From Flavobacterium endoglycinae (GTDB lineage Bacteria; Bacteroidota; Bacteroidia; Flavobacteriales; Flavobacteriaceae): 64,000 nucleotides of DNA. Of this stretch, positions 1 through 7,356 are shown piece after piece. The notes below the pieces were generated by a model, which worked only from the letters and a program-made list of their open reading frames with translations, ran no database searches and was not told the origin of the DNA. Every line of letters starts with the position of its first letter. Within the stretch, counting starts at the first letter, position 1. The stretch is from positions 2,999,001-3,063,000 of the forward strand of contig NZ_CP071448.1 in NCBI RefSeq assembly GCF_017352115.1, written 5' to 3'. The translations under genes were made by a program, and so were the position numbers.

Positions 1-10
1 AGAACCAAAT

Positions 11-38
11 GCGCATCTCGACTTCGCTCGATGTGACA
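11..38. repeat. TCGAGCGAAGTCGA-type intergenic repeat
   Basis: The segment reads, on the minus strand, as a TGTCA-CATCGAGCGAAGTCGAG motif containing TCGAGCGAAGTCGA. A related copy lies at 21131-21155 and a degenerate one at 21093-21115. It sits just downstream of the rsmI stop codon. It is a dispersed short repeat by resemblance; no function is visible. Confidence 0.5.
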
Positions 39-62
39 AATGGAATTTGAACTAACAACAGT

Positions 63-782
63 TTATTCTTCTTCATCCTTAGAAAATTTACTTTTCTTAG
101 GTTCTTTTGTTATTGTTTTTCCGGCAACGACCACAACGATTTCTCCTCTTGGTGCGTTTTTTTCAAAATGAGCCAGAACTTCTTTAGCAGTTCCGCGGAC
201 GTTTTCTTCATGTAATTTAGATAATTCGCGCGAAACGCAGACTTGTCGGTCTTCTCCAAAATACTGGATAAATTCGCTTAAAGTTTTAATGAGTTTATGC
301 GGAGAAACATATAAAATCATCGTGCGGGTTTCTTCGGCTAAAGCCAAAAAACGAGTCTGACGTCCTTTTTTATCAGGAAGGAAACCTTCAAAAACAAATT
401 TGTCATTTGGCAGTCCGCTGTTTACAAGAGCGGGAACAAAAGCCGTTGCTCCAGGAAGACATTCTACTTCGATATTATTTTCTACACAGGCACGAGTTAG
501 CAAAAATCCAGGATCTGAAATGGCTGGAGTTCCAGCATCTGAAATCAAAGCGATGGTTTCACCAGCTTTCAAACGAGCAATTAGGTTCTCGGTTGTTTTG
601 TGTTCGTTGTGCATATGATGGCTGTGCATGTGCGTGCCAATTTCAAAATGCTTTAAGAGTTTTCCGCTTGTGCGGGTGTCTTCGGCCAAAATCAAATCGA
701 CTTCTTTCAAAACCCGAATGGCTCTAAAAGTCATGTCTTCAAGATTGCCAATTGGCGTTGGAACGATATATAATTTGGACAT
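63..782 (-). CDS. rsmI: 16S rRNA (cytidine(1402)-2'-O)-methyltransferase RsmI
   Basis: A 239-residue tetrapyrrole-methylase-fold protein that 2'-O-methylates C1402 of 16S rRNA in the decoding centre using S-adenosylmethionine. Visible family motifs are VPTPIGNLEDMT near residues 7-18, AEDTRTSGKLL near 33-43, SDAGTPAISDPG near 81-92 and LPGATA near 109. The protein is shorter than the E. coli enzyme (about 286 residues) because it lacks the C-terminal extension and ends in a charged Lys/Glu tail, which is common in Bacteroidota. The start at the MSKLYIVPTPIGN end matches the family. It is transcribed alone; a degenerate CACGAATT inverted repeat lies just upstream at 802-886. The family assignment is very secure. 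Confidence 0.96.
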   Translation of the reverse strand: MSKLYIVPTPIGNLEDMTFRAIRVLKEVDLILAEDTRTSGKLLKHFEIGTHMHSHHMHNEHKTTENLIARLKAGETIALISDAGTPAISDPGFLLTRACVENNIEVECLPGATAFVPALVNSGLPNDKFVFEGFLPDKKGRQTRFLALAEETRTMILYVSPHKLIKTLSEFIQYFGEDRQVCVSRELSKLHEENVRGTAKEVLAHFEKNAPRGEIVVVVAGKTITKEPKKSKFSKDEEE

Positions 783-801
783 AATTTAGTTTGATAATTT
801 T

Positions 802-886
802 GACACGAATTGCACGAATTGTCACAAATTCTAAGACTTTAAAAATTGCACAAAGAAAAAATTGGTGCTAATTCGTGAAATGGGTG
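802..886. repeat. Degenerate CACGAATT inverted repeat
   Basis: The left arm (802-830) contains CACGAATT, then CACGAATT again, then CACAAATT. The right arm (867-886) contains AATTCGTG followed by a decayed GGGTG. This is a worn copy of the element seen in better form at 13851-13994, 25467-25544 and 60387-60450. It fills the spacer between rsmI and the gene ending at 895. Confidence 0.55.
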
Positions 887-894
887 TTTTATTT

Positions 895-2022
895 TTAAGA
901 GAATTTCTTCTCAATAATTCCAAGAAAACGTTCTGCGTAATCGTCTTTTCCTTCCCAGTTGTTGTAATCCGGTTTTACCATGTTTTCGATAAAATCTTTG
1001 ACTTCTGCAAAAGAATCAAAAGTCAATAATTGGTTTAAAACTCGGCTGTAATCTTCAGTGCTGTTTCCAAAAAGATTCTTTGTGAAAGCAATTCTGTCGT
1101 TTAAATCAATATGAAAACCTCTTGCTAATTTTTCGTTTAAACTTACAGGTTTAACAGGCTCTTTTACGGTTTCAAAAAGAGTTGTTTCTATTGTTTTTTT
1201 CTCTTTTGAATCATTCGACGAAATAGGTTCAAAACTGTCTACTTTTACAAATTGTGCATCGGCATAATTAATTCCGAAATCTTCAAACGCGATTGGAATA
1301 GGACTTGCTTTTGGTTCTGTTTTTTCTTCCGTTTTGGGTTCTTCTTTTGCCACTTCTTGAATTTCTTCCTGATCCAATTCAAAAGCAGGTTTAAAATCTG
1401 GAATAGGTTTTAAATCACTTACAGTAGTAAATGAAAGTTCGTCAGATGTATTTTTGGGTTCTTCTGGTATTTCAATTTCTTTTTGGATTTCTTGTACAGG
1501 ATCAGGGATCACTGCAGCAGGTTCTTCTATTTTTTCGAAAATAGGCTCTATTATTTCTGGAACCACAAATTCTAATTTTTCTTCAGCAATAGGTTCTTCT
1601 GCTTTTTCTAAAACAGGTTCTGTAGTTTCTGGAATAATGGATTCTGTTTTTTCTTCAGCAATCGATTCTTCCGTTTTTTCAGCAACTGGTTCTGTGATTT
1701 CCTCTGCGGTAACTTCTTCTGTATTTTCAGCTTCGTAAGATTCTTCAAGAGCAATTACTTCTTCTGCTGGAGTTTCAGATTGAATCTGTACTGGAGTAAT
1801 TTCTTCTTCTTTGTTGAAAATAGTTTCCAGCTCAGAATTGATTTCGCTTTGTCCAATAGTTGGTTTCTGTGTGTCGAAGTTTTCTTCCACGAATTTTAAA
1901 ACCGCTAATTTCTCATATAATTTTTGAGTTTCAAGATATAATTGATTGATATCGGATTTGTTTTTAAGTTTTAAAATTCGATGTGCAATGCTGATTAATT
2001 CAGCTTCCAATTTTTTTTTCAT
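895..2022 (-). CDS. Acidic, Glu/Pro-rich repeat protein of unknown function
   Basis: A 375-residue soluble protein with no signal peptide. Residues 1-50 form a probable helical head (MKKKLEAELISIAHRILKLK and following). Residues about 295-375 form a compact tail (LNEKLARGFHIDLNDRIAF, then NQLLTFDSFAEVKDFIENM). Between them lies a very acidic, low-complexity linker rich in Glu, Pro and Ile. The linker holds about three copies of a 24-residue repeat at residues 109-132, 133-156 and 157-179. I believe related proteins occur beside tdk in other flavobacteria, but I know no function. It is divergent from tdk, with a 232-nt spacer. The ordered ends joined by a disordered linker suggest a scaffold or adaptor; that is inference only. 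Confidence 0.85.
   Translation of the reverse strand: MKKKLEAELISIAHRILKLKNKSDINQLYLETQKLYEKLAVLKFVEENFDTQKPTIGQSEINSELETIFNKEEEITPVQIQSETPAEEVIALEESYEAENTEEVTAEEITEPVAEKTEESIAEEKTESIIPETTEPVLEKAEEPIAEEKLEFVVPEIIEPIFEKIEEPAAVIPDPVQEIQKEIEIPEEPKNTSDELSFTTVSDLKPIPDFKPAFELDQEEIQEVAKEEPKTEEKTEPKASPIPIAFEDFGINYADAQFVKVDSFEPISSNDSKEKKTIETTLFETVKEPVKPVSLNEKLARGFHIDLNDRIAFTKNLFGNSTEDYSRVLNQLLTFDSFAEVKDFIENMVKPDYNNWEGKDDYAERFLGIIEKKFS
1486..1698 (-). repeat. 72-bp coding tandem repeat (24-residue units)
   Basis: This segment encodes three successive units of about 24 residues of the acidic protein. Each starts near xxEPVxEKxEEPIAEEK and closes with a hydrophobic V/I-I/V-P-E. The third unit is truncated and diverged. 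It probably arose by replication slippage or unequal exchange. Confidence 0.6.
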
Positions 2023-2155
2023 AACTGTTGAAAATTATAGTGAATACGGTATTTTAGTGTATTTAATGTCTGATTTTTTTCGGAAAGAAATCTTACAGTT
2101 GCTTTTTATTTCTGTTAATAAGCGTTTCCCAATTTCCGATTTGATAAAAATTGTC

Positions 2156-2163
2156 TACTTTTG
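2156..2163 (+). promoter_or_regulatory. -7 element upstream of tdk (TACTTTTG)
   Basis: TACTTTTG is a full match to the Bacteroidota -7 consensus TAnnTTTG. It lies 91 nt upstream of the tdk start codon. No convincing -33 TTTG at the usual spacing was found, so confidence is moderate. Confidence 0.45.
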
Positions 2164-2254
2164 AAAAAGTCTAAAAACAGCAGTTTTTAACCTCAATTTA
2201 TTACCAGTACAAAGTAATAAAAACTATTCATTTTTAAAGGCAGAAAAATACAAA

Positions 2255-2845
2255 ATGTTTCTCGAAAATACAGTAAATCACAAAGAACAATTTGGTTGGA
2301 TTGAAGTTATTTGTGGGTCAATGTTTTCGGGTAAAACCGAGGAGTTAATCCGCAGATTAAAGCGCGCGCAGTTTGCCAAACAAAGAGTTGAAATTTTTAA
2401 ACCCGCAATCGATACCCGTTATCATGACGAAATGGTGGTGTCTCACGATTCTAATGAAATTCGTTCGACACCAGTTCCGGCTGCTGCCAATATTTCTATT
2501 TTGGCGCAGGGATGTGATGTGGTAGGAATTGATGAAGCTCAGTTTTTTGATGATGAAATTGTAACCGTATGCAATGATCTTGCTAATCGCGGTGTTCGTG
2601 TAATTGTTGCTGGACTGGATATGGATTTTAAAGGAAATCCTTTCGGGCCAATGCCTGCTCTTATGGCTACAGCCGAATATGTTACGAAAGTTCACGCAGT
2701 CTGCACCCGAACTGGAAATCTGGCAAACTATAGTTTTCGTAAAACGGATAATGACAAATTGGTTATGCTTGGAGAAACGGAAGAATACGAGCCGTTAAGC
2801 CGCGCAGCATATTTTAATGCAATGAAAAAAAGTCAGGAAAAGTAA
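2255..2845 (+). CDS. tdk: Thymidine kinase (type II TK)
   Basis: A 196-residue enzyme that phosphorylates thymidine with ATP in the dTTP salvage pathway. The P-loop GSMFSGKT is at residues 21-28 (Lys27). The catalytic region [10 protein letters not shown] is at 91-100, with Glu94 as probable base. The C-terminal lasso region is present, but the usual zinc-ribbon cysteines are not: only one Cys remains in [13 protein letters not shown], the second CxxC partner is Thr-containing, and the later pair is absent. The fold may be stabilised without zinc. ATG at 2255 gives a short N-terminal extension normal for the family. It is followed after 42 nt by a small membrane protein and probably shares its transcript. 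Confidence 0.95.
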   Translation: MFLENTVNHKEQFGWIEVICGSMFSGKTEELIRRLKRAQFAKQRVEIFKPAIDTRYHDEMVVSHDSNEIRSTPVPAAANISILAQGCDVVGIDEAQFFDDEIVTVCNDLANRGVRVIVAGLDMDFKGNPFGPMPALMATAEYVTKVHAVCTRTGNLANYSFRKTDNDKLVMLGETEEYEPLSRAAYFNAMKKSQEK

Positions 2846-2887
2846 GTTCTTTTTAATTTCTAATAAACGATTTAAGCCGAAATAACT

Positions 2888-3325
2888 ATGCAAGAAAAAG
2901 AAAGCAAATTTAAAAGAAATATATGGCTGTTCGTAGCCATAGCAATCGCATTGGCTTTGGTCACTTTTTTTCAGTTTTACCTAAGTGAAAATACACAGCA
3001 CGAACATATTGAAATCACGCAGCTGGTTGATAAATACAATAAAAATTGTCCCTTATTAATTCAGGAAGGAATTCGTTTAGACAGTGTAAATCTGCCGGAA
3101 GAAAGAGCTGTTCAATACAATTTAACTTTGGTAAAAGTAGAAAAAGAAACCGCTGAGATTGCTGTTATTCGAGATGAAATCAAAAAAAGCATTTTGAGTA
3201 CAGCAAAAGCAAATCCAGGATTACAGGTTTTTAGAGAAAATGATTATACATTGATTTACAGTTATTACGACAATAAGAAAAAGTTTTTATTTAAAGTAAA
3301 TGTACTGCCTGATCAGTATCAATAA
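2888..3325 (+). CDS. Small single-pass membrane protein, unknown function
   Basis: A 145-residue protein with a basic N-terminus (KESKFKRN), one transmembrane helix at about residues 12-33 (IWLFVAIAIALALVTFFQFYL), and a roughly 110-residue domain probably on the outer side of the inner membrane. The tail contains LVDKYNKNCPLLIQEGIRLDSV and a Tyr-rich end (YTLIYSYYDNKKKFLFKVNV). I do not recognise the family. It lies 42 nt after tdk on the same strand and is closed by a hairpin at 3349-3378, so it is likely the second gene of a tdk transcript. Confidence 0.8.
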   Translation: MQEKESKFKRNIWLFVAIAIALALVTFFQFYLSENTQHEHIEITQLVDKYNKNCPLLIQEGIRLDSVNLPEERAVQYNLTLVKVEKETAEIAVIRDEIKKSILSTAKANPGLQVFRENDYTLIYSYYDNKKKFLFKVNVLPDQYQ

Positions 3326-3348
3326 ATAGAAATTTAATTTACGATAAT

Positions 3349-3378
3349 AAACCCAATACTTTAAAAGCTGTTGGGTTT
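3349..3378 (+). terminator. Intrinsic terminator after tdk and downstream gene
   Basis: The stem AACCCAA/TTGGGTT closes a loop of about 14 nt and is followed by GTTTTTT. It lies 24 nt after the stop codon of the preceding gene. Confidence 0.7.
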
Positions 3379-3394
3379 TGTTTTTTATATTTCA

Positions 3395-3618
3395 CTCCTA
3401 CGGAGCTTTTATCTTGAGGCTTGATAAAACTCTATACCTATTTAGCCTCGCGGCGGCAATTTAAAAGATGTTATATTGTCGCCTTGTTTATATATAATCG
3501 TTTTGATCTTATGAATCTAACCAGTATAACTCTAAAATTTGTTGTATGATAAAATGCTCCATCGGAATAAAATATCTATAGAAAAATGTACGCAAAGAAT
3601 ATAAAGCTCCTTAGGAGC
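3395..3618. repeat. Intergenic cluster of small TCC-nnn-GGA palindromes
   Basis: This roughly 400-nt spacer has no credible gene. It holds short palindromes with arms ending in TCC and starting in GGA around a 3-nt centre: CTCC-TAC-GGAG at 3395-3405, TCC-ATC-GGA at 3558-3566 and GCTCC-TTA-GGAGC at 3606-3618. A GC-rich patch GCCTCGCGGCGGC is near 3445. The same palindrome type recurs four times at 62241-62412, with arm sequences that differ but stay complementary. Confidence 0.65.
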
Positions 3619-3668
3619 GATATATGAAAATTTCTTCGCAATCTAAATATTCAACCTAATTAAAAAAA

Positions 3669-3699
3669 AGCCTAACAGATTTTTAAAATCTGTCAGGCT
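3669..3699 (-). terminator. rpoN terminator hairpin
   Basis: The stem is AGCCTaACAGATTTT/AAAATCTGTcAGGCT. On the minus strand it is followed by a run of U (A-run at 3662-3669 on the plus strand). It lies 28 nt past the rpoN stop. It belongs to the GACA-TTTTAAAA-TGTC hairpin set also seen at 31740, 62172 and 63021. Confidence 0.8.
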
Positions 3700-3726
3700 G
3701 ATATATTAAATTTAGATATAATAAAA

Positions 3727-5187
3727 TTAAATTTTCTTTCTCATTCTTGCTACCGGAATATCAAGCTGTTCACGGTATTTAGCAATGGTTCTTCTCGCAA
3801 TTGGATATCCTTTTTCTTTTAGGATTTCTGCCAATTGATCGTCTGGAAGCGGTTTTCTCTTGTCTTCTTCCTCAATAGTATTTTGAAGAATCTTTTTGAT
3901 TTCAAGAGTTGAAACATCTTCACCTTGATCATTTTTCATAGCTTCAGAGAAGAATTCTTTAATCAGTTTGGTTCCGTATGGGGTTTCAACATATTTGCTG
4001 TTGGCCACACGTGAGATTGTTGAAATATCCAAACCTACCATATCGGCAATGTCTTTTAGGATCATTGGTTTTAGTTTGGTTTCGTCACCGTCTAAGAAAT
4101 ATTCTTCCTGATAATGCATAATCGCATTCATAGTAACAAAAAGAGTTTCCTGACGCTGTCTAATCGCATCGATAAACCATTTTGCCGAATCCAGTTTTTG
4201 TTTGATAAACTGAACCGCATCTTTTTGTGCCGCCGATTTATCTCTGGAATCTTTATAGGTCTGCATCATTTCCTGATAGTCTTTAGAAACGTGCAGGGAA
4301 GGAGCATTACGTCCGTTTAAAGTTAATTCCAGTTCACCGTCAATAATTCTGATGGCGAAATCGGGAACTATATTTTCAGTTACTTTATTATTTCCAGTGA
4401 AAGAACCGCCCGGTTTTGGATTTAGTCTTTCAATTTCATGAATTGCTTTTTTAAGCTGTTCGTTTGAAACGCCGTATTTTTGAAGGAGTTTGTCGTAATG
4501 TTTTTTCGTGAAAGCATCAAACTGATTTTCAATGATGTCAATCGCTAAATCAACATATTCGGTTGGTGTTTTGTGCTTTAACTGAAGCAATAAACATTCC
4601 TGCAAATCACGTGCACCAACTCCCGAAGGTTCTAGTTCATGAATTACCGTCATCATTTTTTCGACCATTGCTTCATCAGTATAAATTCCCTGAGTAAAAG
4701 CCATATCGTCTACAATATCCGGAATGCTTCTGCGGATGTAACCCATGTCATCAATACTTCCTACTAAGAATTCAGCGATTTCGCGCTCTTCATCATTCAA
4801 AATAAAAGTATTCAACTGATTGATTAAATCCTGATGAAAACTAATTGGAGCCGCAAATGGTGTTTCGCGTTCCTCGTCGTCACTATAATTGTTTACCTGA
4901 GTTTTATAATCAGGCGTATCGTCGTCGCTTAAGTATTCGTCAATGTTAATATCGTCTGCTTCGATTCTATCAGATTCTGCATCATCATAATCGTCGTAGT
5001 CTTCATTAGCATATTCGTCAGCTTCGTATTCATCTTCTTTTCCAGCTTCAAGTGCTGGATTTTCGTTCATTTCTTCTAATAAACGTTGTTCAAAAGCTTG
5101 CGTAGGCAATTGAATTAACTTCATCAGCTGAATTTGCTGTGGAGATAATTTTTGGGATAATTTTAAATTTAAAAATTGCTTTAGCAT
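3727..5187 (-). CDS. rpoN: RNA polymerase sigma-54 factor
   Basis: A 486-residue alternative sigma factor that recognises -24/-12 promoters and needs AAA+ activators. Region I is clear at the N-terminus (LSQKLSPQQIQLMKLIQLPT, with the Gln/Leu-rich pattern). It is followed by a very acidic region II (about residues 50-110), then the core-binding domain. The C-terminal DNA-binding part holds the RpoN box ARRTIAKYRE near residues 463-472 and ends ARMRKKI. Length is typical. It lies downstream of asnS on the same strand; the 131-nt spacer between them is filled by TTAAG-word repeats. No sigma-54 activator gene is visible in the window. Confidence 0.97.
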   Translation of the reverse strand: MLKQFLNLKLSQKLSPQQIQLMKLIQLPTQAFEQRLLEEMNENPALEAGKEDEYEADEYANEDYDDYDDAESDRIEADDINIDEYLSDDDTPDYKTQVNNYSDDEERETPFAAPISFHQDLINQLNTFILNDEEREIAEFLVGSIDDMGYIRRSIPDIVDDMAFTQGIYTDEAMVEKMMTVIHELEPSGVGARDLQECLLLQLKHKTPTEYVDLAIDIIENQFDAFTKKHYDKLLQKYGVSNEQLKKAIHEIERLNPKPGGSFTGNNKVTENIVPDFAIRIIDGELELTLNGRNAPSLHVSKDYQEMMQTYKDSRDKSAAQKDAVQFIKQKLDSAKWFIDAIRQRQETLFVTMNAIMHYQEEYFLDGDETKLKPMILKDIADMVGLDISTISRVANSKYVETPYGTKLIKEFFSEAMKNDQGEDVSTLEIKKILQNTIEEEDKRKPLPDDQLAEILKEKGYPIARRTIAKYREQLDIPVARMRKKI

Positions 5188-5193
5188 AGTTTG

Positions 5194-5298
5194 TGTTAAG
5201 AGTTAAGGGTTAGGAGTTAAGAATTGTAACGCATAACCAATAACATTTTTTTTTCTATTAAAATATTATGAGCTAAGGTTTTACGCTTAACTCATAAC
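5194..5298. repeat. TTAAG/TTAGG word repeat between asnS and rpoN
   Basis: Words GTTAAG, GTTAAG, GTTAGG, GTTAAG follow each other at 5194-5221, and a reverse-oriented CTTAACTCATAAC is at 5286-5298. The pieces could pair into a long weak stem. The segment occupies most of the asnS-rpoN spacer. Confidence 0.5.
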
Positions 5299-5318
5299 AA
5301 ATAACTTATAACTTTCTA

Positions 5319-6764
5319 TTAAAACTCTGCGCTACCAGGCGTTCTTGGGAAAGGAATTACGTCTCTAATGTTTGTCATTCCTGTTACAAACAATACCAAA
5401 CGCTCAAATCCTAAACCGAAACCTGCGTGTGTTGCAGAACCGAATCTTCTGGTATCTAAATACCAATATAATTCTTCTTTGTCAATTCCTAGCGCTTCCA
5501 TTTTCTGAACCAGAACATCGTAACGCTCTTCTCTTTCAGAACCACCTACGATTTCTCCAATTCCAGGGAAAAGGATGTCCATTGCACGAACCGTTTCTCT
5601 TCCTGGTTCTGTGTTGTCGTTCAAACGCATGTAAAACGCTTTAATATTTGCTGGGTAATCGTATAAAATTACCGGACATTTAAAGTGTTTCTCCACCAAA
5701 TAACGCTCGTGCTCTGATTGTAAATCAGCTCCCCATTCGTTGATTAGGTATTGGAATTTCTTCTTTTTATTTGGAGTTGAATCTCTTAAAATGTCAATAG
5801 CTTCCGTGTAAGAAACACGTTTGAAGTTGTTTTCTAAAACGAAGTTTAGTTTTTCTAGCAACGCCATTTCGCTTCTTTCTGCCTGTGGTTTTGATTTTTC
5901 TTCTTCAAGAAGTCTTCCTTCTAAGAATTTCAAATCGTCTTTACAGTGGTCTAAAGCATATTTAATTACATACTGAATAAAATCTTCAGCTAAGTCCATG
6001 TTATCGTCAAGGTCGTTGAAAGCAACTTCAGGCTCAATCATCCAGAATTCTGCCAAGTGACGAGAAGTGTTTGAGTTTTCTGCTCTAAATGTTGGTCCAA
6101 AAGTATAAATCTGACCCAAAGCCATAGCAAAAGTTTCTCCTTCTAATTGTCCAGAAACCGTTAAGTTGGTATGTTTTCCAAAGAAATCTTTTTTGAAATC
6201 GATGTTTCCTTCTTCATTTTTAGGAAGATTGTCAAGCGGTAAAGATGTTACTTGGAACATTTCTCCAGCACCTTCAGCATCAGCTCCAGTAATAATTGGT
6301 GTGTTTACATATACGAAACCTTTATCCTGAAAATATTTGTGAACTGCGTAAGACAATACCGAACGCACACGCATAATAGCACCAAAAGCATTTGTACGCA
6401 CGCGTAAGTGAGCATTTTCACGTAAAAATTCTAAAGAGTGTTTTTTAGGCTGCATTGGGAATTTCTCAGCATCAGAATCTCCAAGGATTTCCAATTTAGA
6501 AACCTGAATTTCGTATTTCTGACCCGCACCTTTACTTTCAACTAAAGTTCCAATTACAGAAACTGCAGCTCCAGTCGTGATTCTTTTTAAAGTCTCTTCT
6601 GGTGTATTTTCAAAATCAACAACACATTGAATATTATTAATTGTAGAACCGTCATTTAAAGCGATGAACTGATTATTTCTAAAAGTTCTCACCCAACCTT
6701 TTGCATTCACTTCCTGTAACGTCGTCGTACTGTTTAATAAGTCTCTAACTTTTGTGTGTTTCAT
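5319..6764 (-). CDS. asnS: Asparaginyl-tRNA synthetase
   Basis: A 481-residue class IIb aminoacyl-tRNA synthetase that charges tRNA-Asn. An OB-fold anticodon-binding domain occupies about residues 15-110 ([22 protein letters not shown]). The catalytic domain shows motif 2 ([22 protein letters not shown]) and motif 3 ([15 protein letters not shown]) near the C-terminus. Length and start ([10 protein letters not shown]) fit Bacteroidota homologues, which carry an insertion relative to E. coli (466 residues). It is likely cotranscribed with rpoN downstream. The call is secure. Confidence 0.97.
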   Translation of the reverse strand: MKHTKVRDLLNSTTTLQEVNAKGWVRTFRNNQFIALNDGSTINNIQCVVDFENTPEETLKRITTGAAVSVIGTLVESKGAGQKYEIQVSKLEILGDSDAEKFPMQPKKHSLEFLRENAHLRVRTNAFGAIMRVRSVLSYAVHKYFQDKGFVYVNTPIITGADAEGAGEMFQVTSLPLDNLPKNEEGNIDFKKDFFGKHTNLTVSGQLEGETFAMALGQIYTFGPTFRAENSNTSRHLAEFWMIEPEVAFNDLDDNMDLAEDFIQYVIKYALDHCKDDLKFLEGRLLEEEKSKPQAERSEMALLEKLNFVLENNFKRVSYTEAIDILRDSTPNKKKKFQYLINEWGADLQSEHERYLVEKHFKCPVILYDYPANIKAFYMRLNDNTEPGRETVRAMDILFPGIGEIVGGSEREERYDVLVQKMEALGIDKEELYWYLDTRRFGSATHAGFGLGFERLVLFVTGMTNIRDVIPFPRTPGSAEF

Positions 6765-6927
6765 TTTTATATATAATTGATATTAAGTAATATTCATTTT
6801 GAACAACTGCAAATATAATCGATAATAATTAATTTGAGAAGTTGTTTACTGTCATCCGTGTATCTTTATCTTTTAAACAAAATGATAAAGAGTAAGTTTT
6901 TCTGAAAAAACGCTCGGCAGATGTTTG

Positions 6928-7353
6928 TTATCTTGCAATTGCTTTTTGTAATGCTGGGCTAATAATCATTAGGACTTGAAATAGCGTTAGCATTATTGGC
7001 ATAACCATCTTTTGTTGAAATTCAACCGATTTATTAAAAGAATCATATCTTTTAGAATTGTTTAAATCTGGATTTTTCTCAACCATTTTTCTAATCAATT
7101 TCATTGCATCTTTATTCATAAAATACATTATGATTGGTGATAAACTGAAAAAGATTAACAGAACAAAGCAAAACAGATTTATCATTTCTTTAATGTAAAG
7201 ATATTTATGAATCAGAATTAAAGGAATGAAACTTCCTGCAAAGTATATTATTTGCTTTCTGTTGCCCATAAAGCTTACATTCAAAAATTTATAAATAGTA
7301 TAATTTAATGAAATAAAATATGTTAAGTATAAAATTTTAAAAATGAATCCCAT
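6928..7353 (-). CDS. Small multi-pass membrane protein, unknown function
   Basis: A 141-residue hydrophobic protein with about four predicted membrane segments (starting IFKILYLTYFISLNY; IIYFAGSFIPLILIHKYL; MINLFCFVLLIFFSLSPIIMYFM; MVMPIMLTLFQVLMIISPAL). A charged loop, NKDAMKLIRKMVEKNPDLNNSKRYDSF, precedes the last one. I do not recognise the family. It starts 3 nt after the stop codon of the RND transporter on the same strand, so the two are probably translated from one mRNA and the product may act with the transporter; that link is inference. Confidence 0.75.
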   Translation of the reverse strand: MGFIFKILYLTYFISLNYTIYKFLNVSFMGNRKQIIYFAGSFIPLILIHKYLYIKEMINLFCFVLLIFFSLSPIIMYFMNKDAMKLIRKMVEKNPDLNNSKRYDSFNKSVEFQQKMVMPIMLTLFQVLMIISPALQKAIAR

Positions 7354-7356
7354 TTC

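Noticed and set aside
1454..1738. A 94-codon Ser/Gly/Ile-rich frame opposite the acidic protein
   Set aside because: It mirrors the Glu-rich repeats of the minus-strand gene; composition alone explains it.
3395..3618. Possible CRISPR-like array in the spacer before rpoN
   Set aside because: The units are short palindromes without constant repeats or equal-length spacers; they are not CRISPR.
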